Of a DNA stretch of 64,000 nucleotides, positions 17,312 through 26,393 are shown piece by piece. The stretch is from contig JAFZPM010000047.1 of the NCBI GenBank assembly GCA_017550335.1, positions 124,001 through 188,000 on the forward strand. Reading direction: 5' to 3'. The translations under genes and the position numbers were made by a program. This DNA is from Paludibacteraceae bacterium. GTDB lineage: Bacteria > Bacteroidota > Bacteroidia > Bacteroidales > Paludibacteraceae. The notes below the pieces were generated by a model that saw only the letters and a program-made list of their open reading frames with translations, searched no databases and was not told the DNA's origin. Each line of letters starts with the position of its first letter. Position 1 is the stretch's first letter.

Positions 17312-18334
17312 ATGACCAAACAGCAAACGACTGAGTTGAAAGGTATAGCGTTATTGCTTTTGCTATGGCACCATCTTTTTTATAAATCAGTCGGACTATA
17401 CTACGACTGGCATCAGATCGTTAATGTAAGTGGAATGACATGCAAGTGTTGTGTCGCTTTGTTCGTCATGCTGTCGGGGTATGGTTTAATGGTCTCCTGC
17501 GGGAAGGAACTGAACCTGAAATCTTTTTTTGCCAAGAGATTCACCAAACTCTACCTGAATTATTGGCTTATATGGTTGCTTTTTGTCCCTGTCGGTGTTT
17601 TGTTCTTTGGAAGAACATTCGACGTTGTCTACGGGGATGCGGTAATGCCTAACATGTTGCTGGATTTTTTCGGCTTGCTGAATTGTAGGATGCTTTATGG
17701 ATACAATGCGACATGGTGGTTCTATAGTTGTATCATACTCCTTTATCTTTTTTTCCCAATACTGAGATGGATACGGTTGAGGAGTAATGTGGCCTTCTAT
17801 GTAATCATTGTATTGGCATTGGGATTTGGAATGCATTCGACTCATGGCTATTTCTTGTATCCGATCAAGTATTATCTGTTTCCTTTCTGTTTAGGCATGG
17901 AACTGGCAGTTTCTGGCTCGAGGCTGCGTGGCGTCGGACTCTCGGACCCAATGAAATTCGTTTTGTCATTTCTGTTCCTCGCATTGTGTGTGGCGGCCAG
18001 GATCTTTACGCAACGTTATGTGTTGATGATAGATTCGATGATTGCTTTTTCCATCATTATCAGCTACTTGTCTCTCTCCTTGAAACCGGAAGAGGGCATT
18101 GTCCGAAAGTCTTTGGGGGTCTTAGGAAAGCATAGTTTTAACATCTTTCTTTTCCATACTTTCATTTTTAGTTTGTATTTTAAAGAATACACTTATAGTT
18201 TTGGCTATCCGATTGCGATTTTTTTTATACTTTTGCTCGAGTGTCTTGGGATATCTGTTTTTATAGAGTTCTTGAAGCACATTTTGGGAGTGAATAAGTT
18301 AGAATCGTTTATTTTGAAAACAGTAGAGGGTTAG
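17312..18334 (+). CDS. Second membrane O-acyltransferase (acyltransferase-3 family)
   Basis: 340 residues with about 10 hydrophobic helices. The N-terminal LKGIALLLLLWHHLF (His pair) and VALFVMLSGYGLM motifs are those of the acyltransferase-3 family. It differs clearly from the acyltransferase at 15024 and probably acts on another position of the repeat unit. It contains an 8-base T run (18229-18236) near the 3' end, which is less remarkable in this A/T-rich DNA. It is separated by 45 bases from the ATP-grasp gene and 2 bases from the next aminotransferase. Confidence 0.82.
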   Translation: MTKQQTTELKGIALLLLLWHHLFYKSVGLYYDWHQIVNVSGMTCKCCVALFVMLSGYGLMVSCGKELNLKSFFAKRFTKLYLNYWLIWLLFVPVGVLFFGRTFDVVYGDAVMPNMLLDFFGLLNCRMLYGYNATWWFYSCIILLYLFFPILRWIRLRSNVAFYVIIVLALGFGMHSTHGYFLYPIKYYLFPFCLGMELAVSGSRLRGVGLSDPMKFVLSFLFLALCVAARIFTQRYVLMIDSMIAFSIIISYLSLSLKPEEGIVRKSLGVLGKHSFNIFLFHTFIFSLYFKEYTYSFGYPIAIFFILLLECLGISVFIEFLKHILGVNKLESFILKTVEG

Positions 18335-18336
18335 AT

Positions 18337-19479
18337 ATGATTCCATTTAATAAACCTTTCCTGTCAGGGAAAGAGACTCATTATATGTATCAGGCGGTGG
18401 ACACGGGTAAATTGTCCGGTAATGGCTATTTCACTAAGTTGTGCCAGAATTATTTCATGGAACGGTACGGCTTCAAAAAGTGTTTGCTTACGACTTCGGG
18501 TACGGATGCTTTGGAGATGTGCGCAATGCTATGCGACTTGAAACCGGGCGACGAGGTCATCGTCCCTTCTTATACTTTCGTGTCGACTGCCTTGGCTTTC
18601 CTCCGGGAGGGCGCCAACGTGGTGTTCGCTGATTCCATGGATTCTAATCCGAATATCGATGCGGACAAATTGGAGTCTCTCATCACGCCGAAGACAAAGG
18701 TGATCGCTCCCGTCCATTATGCGGGTATTGCTTGTGACATGGATGTGATCATGGCGCTGGCTGAGAAGTATAACCTTATCGTTGTCGAGGATGCGGCTCA
18801 AGCAATAGACTCATTTTACAAGGGAAAAGCTCTTGGTGGTGTGGGCCATCTCGGCGCATTCTCTTTCCATGAGACGAAAAACATCACGGCTGGAGGTGAG
18901 GGCGGTTTGCTTGTGATCAATGATGAGCGCTTTGCCCGTCGTTCTGAAATCTTGTGGGAAAAGGGTACCAACCGTGCCGAGTTCTTCCGTGGTGCGGTCA
19001 ACAAGTATGGATGGGTGGACATGGGGTCTTCTTTCCTCCCCGCGGAGATAAACGCGGCGTTCCTTTGGGCGCAGTTGGAGAACCTCGATATGATACAGAA
19101 TCGTAGGAAAAACATTTGGAATCAGTATTACGAAGGACTTAAGGATTTAGAGGAGAAAGGATGTTTCAGACTCCCTCAAATCCCTGATTATGCGACTAAC
19201 AATGGCCATATGTTTTATCTGATATGCCGTAATTTGGAGGAACGCACTGCCTTGATAAAGAGTCTGAAAGACAATGGGGTCACTGCTCCTTTCCATTACT
19301 TGAGCCTGCATAAGAGCGACTATTATCAATCCCATTCCTCGTCTATCCCAGAGTTGCCTAATTGCGACAGGTACGCTGATTGCTTGGTTCGGTTGCCTAT
19401 GTATTTTGAACTGACGGATGACCAAATAAAGGAGATTTGTGAATTGATACACCGGTATTATGGGTCTGTTTTATCTTGA
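18337..19479 (+). CDS. wecE: dTDP-4-amino-4,6-dideoxygalactose transaminase (WecE/RffA-like)
   Basis: 380 residues, strongly like E. coli WecE along its length: MIPFNKPFLSGKE start, GDEVIVPSYTFVSTA, VVEDAAQAIDSFYKGKALG, the PLP lysine in SFHETKNITAGGEGG and EKGTNRAEFFRG. WecE transfers an amino group to dTDP-4-keto-6-deoxyglucose to give dTDP-Fuc4N. The RmlB upstream at 9108 would supply its substrate. No WecD-type N-acetyltransferase is seen; the ATP-grasp enzyme or another acyltransferase might modify the amine. Confidence 0.88.
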   Translation: MIPFNKPFLSGKETHYMYQAVDTGKLSGNGYFTKLCQNYFMERYGFKKCLLTTSGTDALEMCAMLCDLKPGDEVIVPSYTFVSTALAFLREGANVVFADSMDSNPNIDADKLESLITPKTKVIAPVHYAGIACDMDVIMALAEKYNLIVVEDAAQAIDSFYKGKALGGVGHLGAFSFHETKNITAGGEGGLLVINDERFARRSEILWEKGTNRAEFFRGAVNKYGWVDMGSSFLPAEINAAFLWAQLENLDMIQNRRKNIWNQYYEGLKDLEEKGCFRLPQIPDYATNNGHMFYLICRNLEERTALIKSLKDNGVTAPFHYLSLHKSDYYQSHSSSIPELPNCDRYADCLVRLPMYFELTDDQIKEICELIHRYYGSVLS

Positions 19480-19526
19480 TGGTCTTTCTTTTTGTGGGGT
19501 AGTAGGTCAGGTCTCGTGATGAATTT

Positions 19527-20795
19527 ATGAAGAAGAAGATTAATTTGCTGATGTTAGGCACGCATGACTGTAAATCAGGTGGGCATATTATGGATGTTTT
19601 TTCCCGTCTCCCTGAATATTATAATGCTCATGTGGTAACATTGTATGGTCTTCAAGGGAAAAAAGATTATTGTTTCTTTGATAAGAATAGTCTTATTTAT
19701 AAAATCTACGTTAAGGCTTGGTATATTATCTTGAAATTATATTTATTGCTGAGGTTCCGTATACGTTTTAAAACGGATGAAACGAAGCGGGAATATTGTT
19801 TCTTTGATAATGATTTGTTATCTTTCCCCGCTAAATATATTTTGGATAAATGTCCCAAGGGGTTTATTCCTGATGTGATCAGTGTTCATTGGGTTTCAAA
19901 TTTCATTAGTTCAAAGACCCTTTTCGATTTACATAGGATGACAGGTGCTAAGATCTTGATTAATTTTGTGGATGAAGCCCTTTTGACCGGAGGTTGTCAT
20001 TACCCTGTGAATTGTGATAAGTTTTATTCTGATTGTGCTGATTGCCCAGCTTTGAAGCACGGGAAAAAATATTCTAGTATTCAGTTGAATCATAAGAAGA
20101 AATATTTGAAGGATTTGCCTTTGATTGTTGCTGGTGTGCCGTATGATATCAGAATGGCTAAACAGTCTCCTTTGTTTCAACATGCCACTTTCTTCCCATC
20201 GGTTAAGTTCCCTAATCTTGGACATGTTGACAAGGTGGATTCGAAAAGAAAATTGGGATTGTCTCAGGATCGGTTCTATGTGTTGGTGGCGGCGTCATCC
20301 CTTTCTGATGTCAGAAAGGGGTTGGGGTATTCTATAGAGGCTGTATGTGCGGCATGTAAGGAAATCCCGAATATAAGTGTTTTGGTCGCAGGAAAACCTA
20401 GCGATGATTTGACAAGTAAATTTGGTCAAGAGGATTGCCGCTTTTTGGGATTCTTGGATCTTGCAGACCTTATCACGGTGATGTCGGCTTCGGATTGTTT
20501 CTTGAGCACGACATTGGCGGATAGTGGTCCAATGATGGTCAATTATTCGATGAATGTTGGTACTCCTGTCGTTTCGTTCAATGTGGGAGTGGCTCAGGAT
20601 CTGGTTCTTCATAAAGAGACTGGATATATTGCGGAATATAGAAGCGTTAGCGATGTGAAAGAGGGTATCCTCTATTTATATGGATTGTCTGCGGAGGAAC
20701 GTGTGTTGATGAGCAAGAGATGTTTGTCGAATTTGATGGAAAAATCAAGCGCGGGCAGTGTGTATGAAAATTTGCCATCCATATTGAATTTTTGA
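19527..20795 (+). CDS. Glycosyltransferase, GT4-like, with Cys cluster
   Basis: 422 residues with the two-domain GT-B layout. The C-terminal domain shows a FYVLVAASSLSDVRKG start, ISVLVAGKP and the E-rich active-site region replaced by TLADSGPMMVNYSMNVGTPVVSF, all typical of family 4. The N-terminal domain carries a CHYP..C..F...C..CP cluster (residues ~154-172), known from WcaC-like transferases, perhaps for metal or structural cysteines. It is likely to add one sugar of the repeat unit on the cytoplasmic side. Confidence 0.8.
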   Translation: MKKKINLLMLGTHDCKSGGHIMDVFSRLPEYYNAHVVTLYGLQGKKDYCFFDKNSLIYKIYVKAWYIILKLYLLLRFRIRFKTDETKREYCFFDNDLLSFPAKYILDKCPKGFIPDVISVHWVSNFISSKTLFDLHRMTGAKILINFVDEALLTGGCHYPVNCDKFYSDCADCPALKHGKKYSSIQLNHKKKYLKDLPLIVAGVPYDIRMAKQSPLFQHATFFPSVKFPNLGHVDKVDSKRKLGLSQDRFYVLVAASSLSDVRKGLGYSIEAVCAACKEIPNISVLVAGKPSDDLTSKFGQEDCRFLGFLDLADLITVMSASDCFLSTTLADSGPMMVNYSMNVGTPVVSFNVGVAQDLVLHKETGYIAEYRSVSDVKEGILYLYGLSAEERVLMSKRCLSNLMEKSSAGSVYENLPSILNF

Positions 20796-20840
20796 GTTCG
20801 GAAGTGCATGGGATTTCTCATCTGATGTTTTGTATTTCCA

Positions 20841-20870
20841 TTTGAATTCGAATTAATTACAATATATTTG
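20841..20870 (+). promoter_or_regulatory. Internal promoter before wzy
   Basis: TTTG at 20841-20844 and TATATTTG at 20863-20870, 18 bases apart, lie in the 191-base gap between the GT4 gene and wzy. It would drive the second half of the locus (wzy and the remaining glycosyltransferases) independently of the 10311 promoter. Confidence 0.65.
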
Positions 20871-20986
20871 TCCGGATATTATTTGTTCTCCTATTTGGAA
20901 GTAAGCGGTTTTGGGTTATGGGCATTCCCTTATTTGGCATGTCAAGAAAATCTTCTGAAAAAGTTTAACGATTTGCGAAAGAGGCC

Positions 20987-22366
20987 ATGATTTCTGCGAT
21001 ATTAATAACCATACTATTCATAACGTTTTCGGTGTTATTGCTGAAAGATGCGAGAAAATGGTTCCCGCTTACGGTGGCTGTCCTTTATTACGTTTTACCC
21101 AAGGAAGCTTGTATGATAGGTGGAGCAAAACCTAATATATTGATCCTGATAGTGATGCTGGCTGTCCTTGCGTATAAAGGTTACTTGAGGAATTTGATCA
21201 ACGAGCGGTTCGGGTATGTTATTTTGTTTTATTTTGTTACCTCTGCGTTAATCTCTCTCTTTTCTCTTGATGAAATCCCATTCATGACTCAGTTCTCGTT
21301 CTTGATAAAGAAAAGTCTAGAGATGTTTTTATTGGGGTTGATCGCAGTTTCGTTCTTTGTCCATACGAATGATTTCTCAATGTTTGCCCGCACATTTTAT
21401 TCCGTTGTGTTGGCAGGTTCCATCTATGGAATTTTCAGTTATGTGGTTAATGCCAATCCATACATGACTTTTGTGAGTACTTCGTTTCGTGATGGAATAA
21501 TGAATGGAGCTGATTTTTTCTTGAGTGAATCAAGGGGCGTTATTCATGGTCGAATTTCTGGTTTCTCGAATCATCCATTGACATGGGGGCAACTGCATCT
21601 TTTATTTGTCATCGTCTTGCCGTTCTTCAAGAAGTATCTGACTCAGTGCCTATTTGTTAGCACGTTTATTTTTTCCTCAATCAATATTGTTCTCACAGGA
21701 AGTCGCTCATCGTTGGTCCCTTTAATCATATTCCTCATAGGGTATGTCTTGATTATAAAGAGGAGGAAGTTCAAACAGATTGTTGCCTTCGGTTTAGTCG
21801 TTTTTTCCTTTGTCATGATAACGGTCAGTGTGGTACATAATGAGTATACTGATACTATCAGGGCCTATCTTTTTTTCTGGGATGAAAGTGCGAGTGAGCA
21901 AATTGGTGTTGGTGGATCCTCTGTCTCTATGCGGGAGGACCAATTGGAAAATGCCATTTATTATATTGGCAAGCGGAATGTGTTGGTCGGATTTGGTTAT
22001 GGTTTTGTGTCAAATATGTCTGAGGATCACTTTTTAAGAGAAACCCTTCTTGGATTCGAAAGTGTGGTGTTGAAGGTTTTGATGGAACAAGGGGTGTTGG
22101 GTTTTGTCTGTTATTTGGTGATGTTCGTGATGTTGTGTGTGAAACTCATATGCGAAAGAACGAGTATGACTGATAGATTGTTGTCGGTTTTATTGTTCCT
22201 TTCTTATCTGTCATCCTTGTTTTTTACGGGAGAAAGGTGTACCTTTCAACTGTTTTTCTTTTTCTTGGTGTTATTATCGAGGGAGGACTATATCCTGAGG
22301 AGAGATTTTTTGTTGCTTTCGTATGTCACCCAAAAAAAGAATCGCTTAATATCGTCGCTCTCTTAG
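20987..22366 (+). CDS. wzy: Wzy-type polysaccharide polymerase
   Basis: 459 residues with about 11-12 membrane helices and one large periplasmic loop (roughly residues 150-190, containing HGRISGFSNHPLTWGQLHL). The TGSRSSLVPLIIFLIGY helix is typical of the O-antigen ligase/polymerase superfamily (Wzy_C type). With the Wzx flippase in the same locus it should polymerise repeat units in the periplasm. A WaaL-type ligase is the alternative, but as the only such gene in the locus Wzy is more likely. Confidence 0.78.
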   Translation: MISAILITILFITFSVLLLKDARKWFPLTVAVLYYVLPKEACMIGGAKPNILILIVMLAVLAYKGYLRNLINERFGYVILFYFVTSALISLFSLDEIPFMTQFSFLIKKSLEMFLLGLIAVSFFVHTNDFSMFARTFYSVVLAGSIYGIFSYVVNANPYMTFVSTSFRDGIMNGADFFLSESRGVIHGRISGFSNHPLTWGQLHLLFVIVLPFFKKYLTQCLFVSTFIFSSINIVLTGSRSSLVPLIIFLIGYVLIIKRRKFKQIVAFGLVVFSFVMITVSVVHNEYTDTIRAYLFFWDESASEQIGVGGSSVSMREDQLENAIYYIGKRNVLVGFGYGFVSNMSEDHFLRETLLGFESVVLKVLMEQGVLGFVCYLVMFVMLCVKLICERTSMTDRLLSVLLFLSYLSSLFFTGERCTFQLFFFFLVLLSREDYILRRDFLLLSYVTQKKNRLISSLS

Positions 22367-22449
22367 GGAGTGGATGTCTTCCATGTACAGTCGTTCGGTA
22401 TATGGAATGAGATATTGTTTTTGAAATATATTTTATAGGAGAAGTTGTC

Positions 22450-23247
22450 GTGAATGGGGTGAAAGTATCAGTCATAACAGTTGTGTATAACGATGTCGCC
22501 AATATAGAGAGAACTATAACTGACACGTTATCTCAGACCTACGATAATTTGGAGTATATTGTTGTGGACGGAGGAAGTACGGATGGAACACTTGAAATCA
22601 TCAAGAAATATGCGGATCGTATTATCTGGAAAAGTGAATCGGATAAGGGAATATATGATGCGATGATGAAGGGTGTCCGTATGGCGTCTGGAGAATGGAT
22701 ATTATTTCGAAATAGCGGAGATTTATTTTTTGACGGCGCTGTGATTGAAAGAGTTTTTTCTGAGTATGAAGATAGAGGAGAAGCTTTTATTGCGGGGAAT
22801 ATCCGTTATTTGAAAGGAGATAGCTACAAGGATCTCCATCCGAATATTCTAACATGTGATTACTATGATGCTATGCCGTTCCATCATCCGTCTACGTTTG
22901 TCAGAAGATCTGTTCAATTGAAGTTTCCTTTTGATTTGAAATATAAAAATAGCGCGGATTATAAGTTCTTCATACAATCATTGAATGCGGGAATGACATA
23001 TCGTTGCATAAACACTATTGTCGCTGTCTTTGATGCGAATTACGGTGCGTCGACTTCAAATTACATTCTTTCATTGAAAGAGAACATAGATATTTTATTG
23101 AGTTTGGGTGCTCCGGATAAGTCTGTTAAAAGTAGGAGGAATGTGTTGAGAAAGGAATCCCTGAAAAAAAAGATTTCTAGAATTCCTTTCTTGTCGTATT
23201 TGATTGATAAGTATACGATGGGACGTGGGAAGTGGCAAAAAGTCTGA
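22450..23247 (+). CDS. Family 2 glycosyltransferase
   Basis: 265 residues, GT-A fold: VSVITVVYNDVANIERTI, YIVVDGGSTDGT (nucleotide site), and a DxD-like NSGDLFFDG motif; followed by HHPSTFVRR. Members of this subgroup act in capsule and O-antigen assembly. The start is GTG at 22450, supported by AGGAGA about 10 bases upstream; no ATG fits. Sequence is notably A/T-rich like the genes that follow. Confidence 0.85.
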   Translation: MNGVKVSVITVVYNDVANIERTITDTLSQTYDNLEYIVVDGGSTDGTLEIIKKYADRIIWKSESDKGIYDAMMKGVRMASGEWILFRNSGDLFFDGAVIERVFSEYEDRGEAFIAGNIRYLKGDSYKDLHPNILTCDYYDAMPFHHPSTFVRRSVQLKFPFDLKYKNSADYKFFIQSLNAGMTYRCINTIVAVFDANYGASTSNYILSLKENIDILLSLGAPDKSVKSRRNVLRKESLKKKISRIPFLSYLIDKYTMGRGKWQKV

Positions 23248-23255
23248 TTAACCAT

Positions 23256-24224
23256 ATGATGATACAGGATCTTTTTTGTAAATATTATGATTATCGCCCA
23301 TTTAGGAATCAGACGTTGAATAAAATTCTAGGCAATTCATCTAAGATTCTGGCTGTTTTGGCCAACATAATACTCCCTTTGTATTATCGTCTCTCGCCTG
23401 GTGTTAGATATTATCGAAGAAATTATGAGCGTTTGCCCAAAACTGACGCCATTATTTGTTTTACGTCTTTCCCTGCTCGAATCGGAAATGTGTGGTTGGT
23501 GATAGAGACTTTATTGAGACAGAGTGTTCTCCCTAAAAAGATTGTATTATATCTTTCAAAACTTCAATTCCTGGATGAGGAATCTATTCCTTCTGTATTA
23601 AACCAATATGTTGACTTAGGTGTTTTGTCTATTAAATTAGTGGATGATGACATCCGTAGTCATAAAAAATATTGGTATGCTGTTTCTGAATATCAGGATC
23701 ATCCTCTTATTACGGTGGATGATGATATAATTTACCAATCTTCTTTTATAGAAGGGTTGGAAAAAGCTGCGGTTTCCCTTAAAAATGCCATACCTTGTTA
23801 TTATTGGACTTTCATGGAGAGGGATGATAATAATGATGTATTGCCATATTCGAAATGGACAAACAAAAGATCTCAATATGAAGAGAGTGGGTTGTCCTCA
23901 AACGTTTTTTTTGGATCGGGAGGTGGCGCTTATTTCCCGGTTGGTAGTCTAAATGGAGCTAATCAGCCGTTTAATGTGTTGCGGAGTGTGTGCCCATTGG
24001 CGGATGACATTTGGTTAAATGCGATTGTCAGGAAAAATTCATTTTTTCCATATGGGTTGCCTTATACATATAGTGTGCCGGAATGGTATTGTAATGGTAA
24101 TCAAAAACTTAGTTCCATTAATAATGGCGCCTGTAAGAACGATGAACAATTATTAGCTGTTGTTGAATTTTTTAAAGAGAATAATGGGTATAATCCATTT
24201 TGCTTGGAGAATGGGGAGGTTTAA
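23256..24224 (+). CDS. Putative GT-A glycosyltransferase
   Basis: 322 residues from the ATG at 23256, 8 bases after the previous stop (an upstream GTG at 23232 would overlap it). Core: TDAIICFTSFPARIGNVWLVIETLL, VLYLSKLQF, and LITVDDDIIYQSSFIEGL with a DDD metal motif near residues 152-154, then a GGGAYFPVGSL acceptor-loop-like region and a CPLADDIWLNA block. This is the pattern of bacterial GT-A sugar transferases in capsule loci. Donor and linkage are unknown. Confidence 0.7.
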   Translation: MMIQDLFCKYYDYRPFRNQTLNKILGNSSKILAVLANIILPLYYRLSPGVRYYRRNYERLPKTDAIICFTSFPARIGNVWLVIETLLRQSVLPKKIVLYLSKLQFLDEESIPSVLNQYVDLGVLSIKLVDDDIRSHKKYWYAVSEYQDHPLITVDDDIIYQSSFIEGLEKAAVSLKNAIPCYYWTFMERDDNNDVLPYSKWTNKRSQYEESGLSSNVFFGSGGGAYFPVGSLNGANQPFNVLRSVCPLADDIWLNAIVRKNSFFPYGLPYTYSVPEWYCNGNQKLSSINNGACKNDEQLLAVVEFFKENNGYNPFCLENGEV

Positions 24225-26391
24225 ATTCATATATTATTCCATTGCTCTATTGTATTGTATTCTGGCGTTTAATTCTTGTTTTGCTGAATATGTAGATAAT
24301 CCGGAGATTTCTTCTTATGTCAAGGATCTATATATTGAGAATGCGGATGAGAGTAAAACTTATTATATTCGACAGATTAGACGCAATGTTAATGGGGTTT
24401 GGCTTGTTACTATTGGATCTGCGAATAGTGTTTTAGAAGACAAACCGGATGGGTCAAGTCAAGTTTTATCCTATTCTTTAGGAAAAAATATTGAAGGAGA
24501 AAAGGTTTTGTCTTTGAATCCGGTTAATGGATATAGTGGACGTGGTTATATAGTCCTGGATTGGAATAAAATACCTGAAGGGAAAGAGATTTTTTGCAGG
24601 TCGAAAATAAATCCAGGTGCTTTTATCCTGCGAAAGGGTGGTGATATAGACCTTTTCTTGAAAAAAGACATAGGGGCGAATTCGAATTTGTTGTTGCAAA
24701 ACAAATTGAAGAAATTAGAGTCTGTCCGAACAAAATGGAGGAATAGGATTGTTACTTCGGCAGACGTGACGATAAAGGTATCCAATCAAACGGATTTTAA
24801 CAAGTTGAATGAATCGTTGAATGCCGCTTTGAAAATGAAAAAAAAGAATATTGTCGTGGAAATCTCCGATGGACAATACAATTTTAAGGAAGCACATCTG
24901 TCTTTGATTGGTATCAATGATCCTAATTTGAGCATTAAGATTAGAGGTGGTGATAAGACTGTTTTGGTGGGGGCATCTGATGCCATTGCAAAGAAACATT
25001 TGGCATATGACCATCGGCATGCATATTTATCAGCGGATTTAGAAAATCGGGATCTGTGGAGTGGCGTAAAACAAATGAAGGATACGGTTGAAATCGTGGA
25101 TGCAAAGGCCAAAATCTGTCGGATAAAGTCGGTTGAATCCATCCGAGACCAACTGCATCCGAAGTGTAAGATAAAATTGACATCGTGGTTTCGTGTCTTT
25201 GTGTATGATGTCCTGAAAATCGAAAAGGGATACATCTATTTTCATGCTCCTGACCTCATATATACTGATTGGCTGAAATGTTATAGTGTAAATCGAGATT
25301 GGGGCTATGGAAAGAAATATCCGCGATATCGGTTGTTTGAGGAGGCAAATGTGATTCGTGAGCCTTTGGTCGATTGTTCATCGTCTCAGTTCTTAAATAT
25401 CGAGAAATGCAAGTTGAACAATTTCATGATGGAGAATATACGTTTTAGAGGAAATGCTTTGATTAAGGCATCTTTAATTTCAATAAAGGATGTTGTCGCG
25501 AAAGACATTTGTGTCTCAAATTGTAGTTTCTCTTCTATTAGGAGCCAAGTCATCGGTGTGTCCCATTCGCAAAATGTGACGTTGGAAGGCAATCATGTGA
25601 ATGATTGCTATGTCGATTGCTTTGTCTCTGACAACACAAGTGCCGGATTTGTTGTGAAAGGGAATTCATTCAGGAACAATGGTCTAGACATGAATAATTC
25701 GGCTTGTGTCATCGCTAGGGGAAAGGATTTTACTGTTGTGGAAAATACGTTCTGCGACTTCTCTTATGCGGCGATTAGCGTAGGCATGAATTACCAATGG
25801 AAAAAAGATGCGATATGTTCTGGAATCGTTGAAGGGAATGACATCCATTATAGTGCGGAATATTATAATAATCCTCAAAAGTATTGTTTGATGGATGGTG
25901 GAGCTATATATGTGATGACGCAGTTGGATGATGTTATTATCCGGTATAATAGAATTTACGATTATCGTGGGATGGGGGCTAATCGTGGAATTTTCTGTGA
26001 TGATGGCACTAAAAACGTCTCCTTGTATGGAAATGTGATTACAAATGTGCCGAACTCTTTCTCTATAGATTTGCGTATTTGTCCGCAAGTGGCCGATCGT
26101 GTTCCAGACCATAACCAAAACATACTTATGATGTATAATTTGGTGGATGGGAAGTATCGTTTCCAAGGTGCAAGTGAAAAGTCCGCTTTTATTGGGCCTA
26201 ATTTCTTGATGTCTAATAAAAATAGAGAAAGTTTATCTAATGAACTATTTAATGTTAAGTTATATGAGGAAGATTATTATGTTCAAGGATATACAAATTT
26301 TGGCTTGAATAGTATCTTTTTGCAAGAAAAATGTCGAAATTTGCTTGTGCAGAGTCCTGTGGGAAATCGTATAGGTAAATATATAAAATAG
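24211..26391 (+). CDS. Secreted right-handed beta-helix protein
   Basis: 726 residues from ATG 24211, which gives a clean signal peptide (FKFIYYSIALLYCILAF, cleavage near CFA-EY); upstream starts at 24160 and 24184 would bury it. From about residue 390 on there are repeated short beta-strands with N/V/G ladders (FRGNALIKASLISIKDV, CSFSSIRSQVIGVS, EGNHVNDCYVDCF), characteristic of pectate-lyase-like/NosD-like parallel beta-helices. Such proteins are polysaccharide lyases, epimerases or binding proteins. Its place among glycosyltransferases suggests it acts on the polymer in the periplasm or outside. No lyase catalytic residues could be assigned. Overlaps the previous gene by 14 bases. Confidence 0.72.
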   Translation: MGRFKFIYYSIALLYCILAFNSCFAEYVDNPEISSYVKDLYIENADESKTYYIRQIRRNVNGVWLVTIGSANSVLEDKPDGSSQVLSYSLGKNIEGEKVLSLNPVNGYSGRGYIVLDWNKIPEGKEIFCRSKINPGAFILRKGGDIDLFLKKDIGANSNLLLQNKLKKLESVRTKWRNRIVTSADVTIKVSNQTDFNKLNESLNAALKMKKKNIVVEISDGQYNFKEAHLSLIGINDPNLSIKIRGGDKTVLVGASDAIAKKHLAYDHRHAYLSADLENRDLWSGVKQMKDTVEIVDAKAKICRIKSVESIRDQLHPKCKIKLTSWFRVFVYDVLKIEKGYIYFHAPDLIYTDWLKCYSVNRDWGYGKKYPRYRLFEEANVIREPLVDCSSSQFLNIEKCKLNNFMMENIRFRGNALIKASLISIKDVVAKDICVSNCSFSSIRSQVIGVSHSQNVTLEGNHVNDCYVDCFVSDNTSAGFVVKGNSFRNNGLDMNNSACVIARGKDFTVVENTFCDFSYAAISVGMNYQWKKDAICSGIVEGNDIHYSAEYYNNPQKYCLMDGGAIYVMTQLDDVIIRYNRIYDYRGMGANRGIFCDDGTKNVSLYGNVITNVPNSFSIDLRICPQVADRVPDHNQNILMMYNLVDGKYRFQGASEKSAFIGPNFLMSNKNRESLSNELFNVKLYEEDYYVQGYTNFGLNSIFLQEKCRNLLVQSPVGNRIGKYIK

Positions 26392-26393
26392 AA

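Noticed and set aside
18229..18236. T8 run in the second acyltransferase as a phase-variation tract
   Set aside because: T and A runs of seven to nine are common in this A/T-rich block (for example A9 at 28459-28467), so this one is not distinctive.
20987..22366. WaaL-type O-antigen ligase
   Set aside because: Same superfamily, but as the only polytopic enzyme of this kind in a Wzx-containing locus it is better read as the Wzy polymerase; not excluded.
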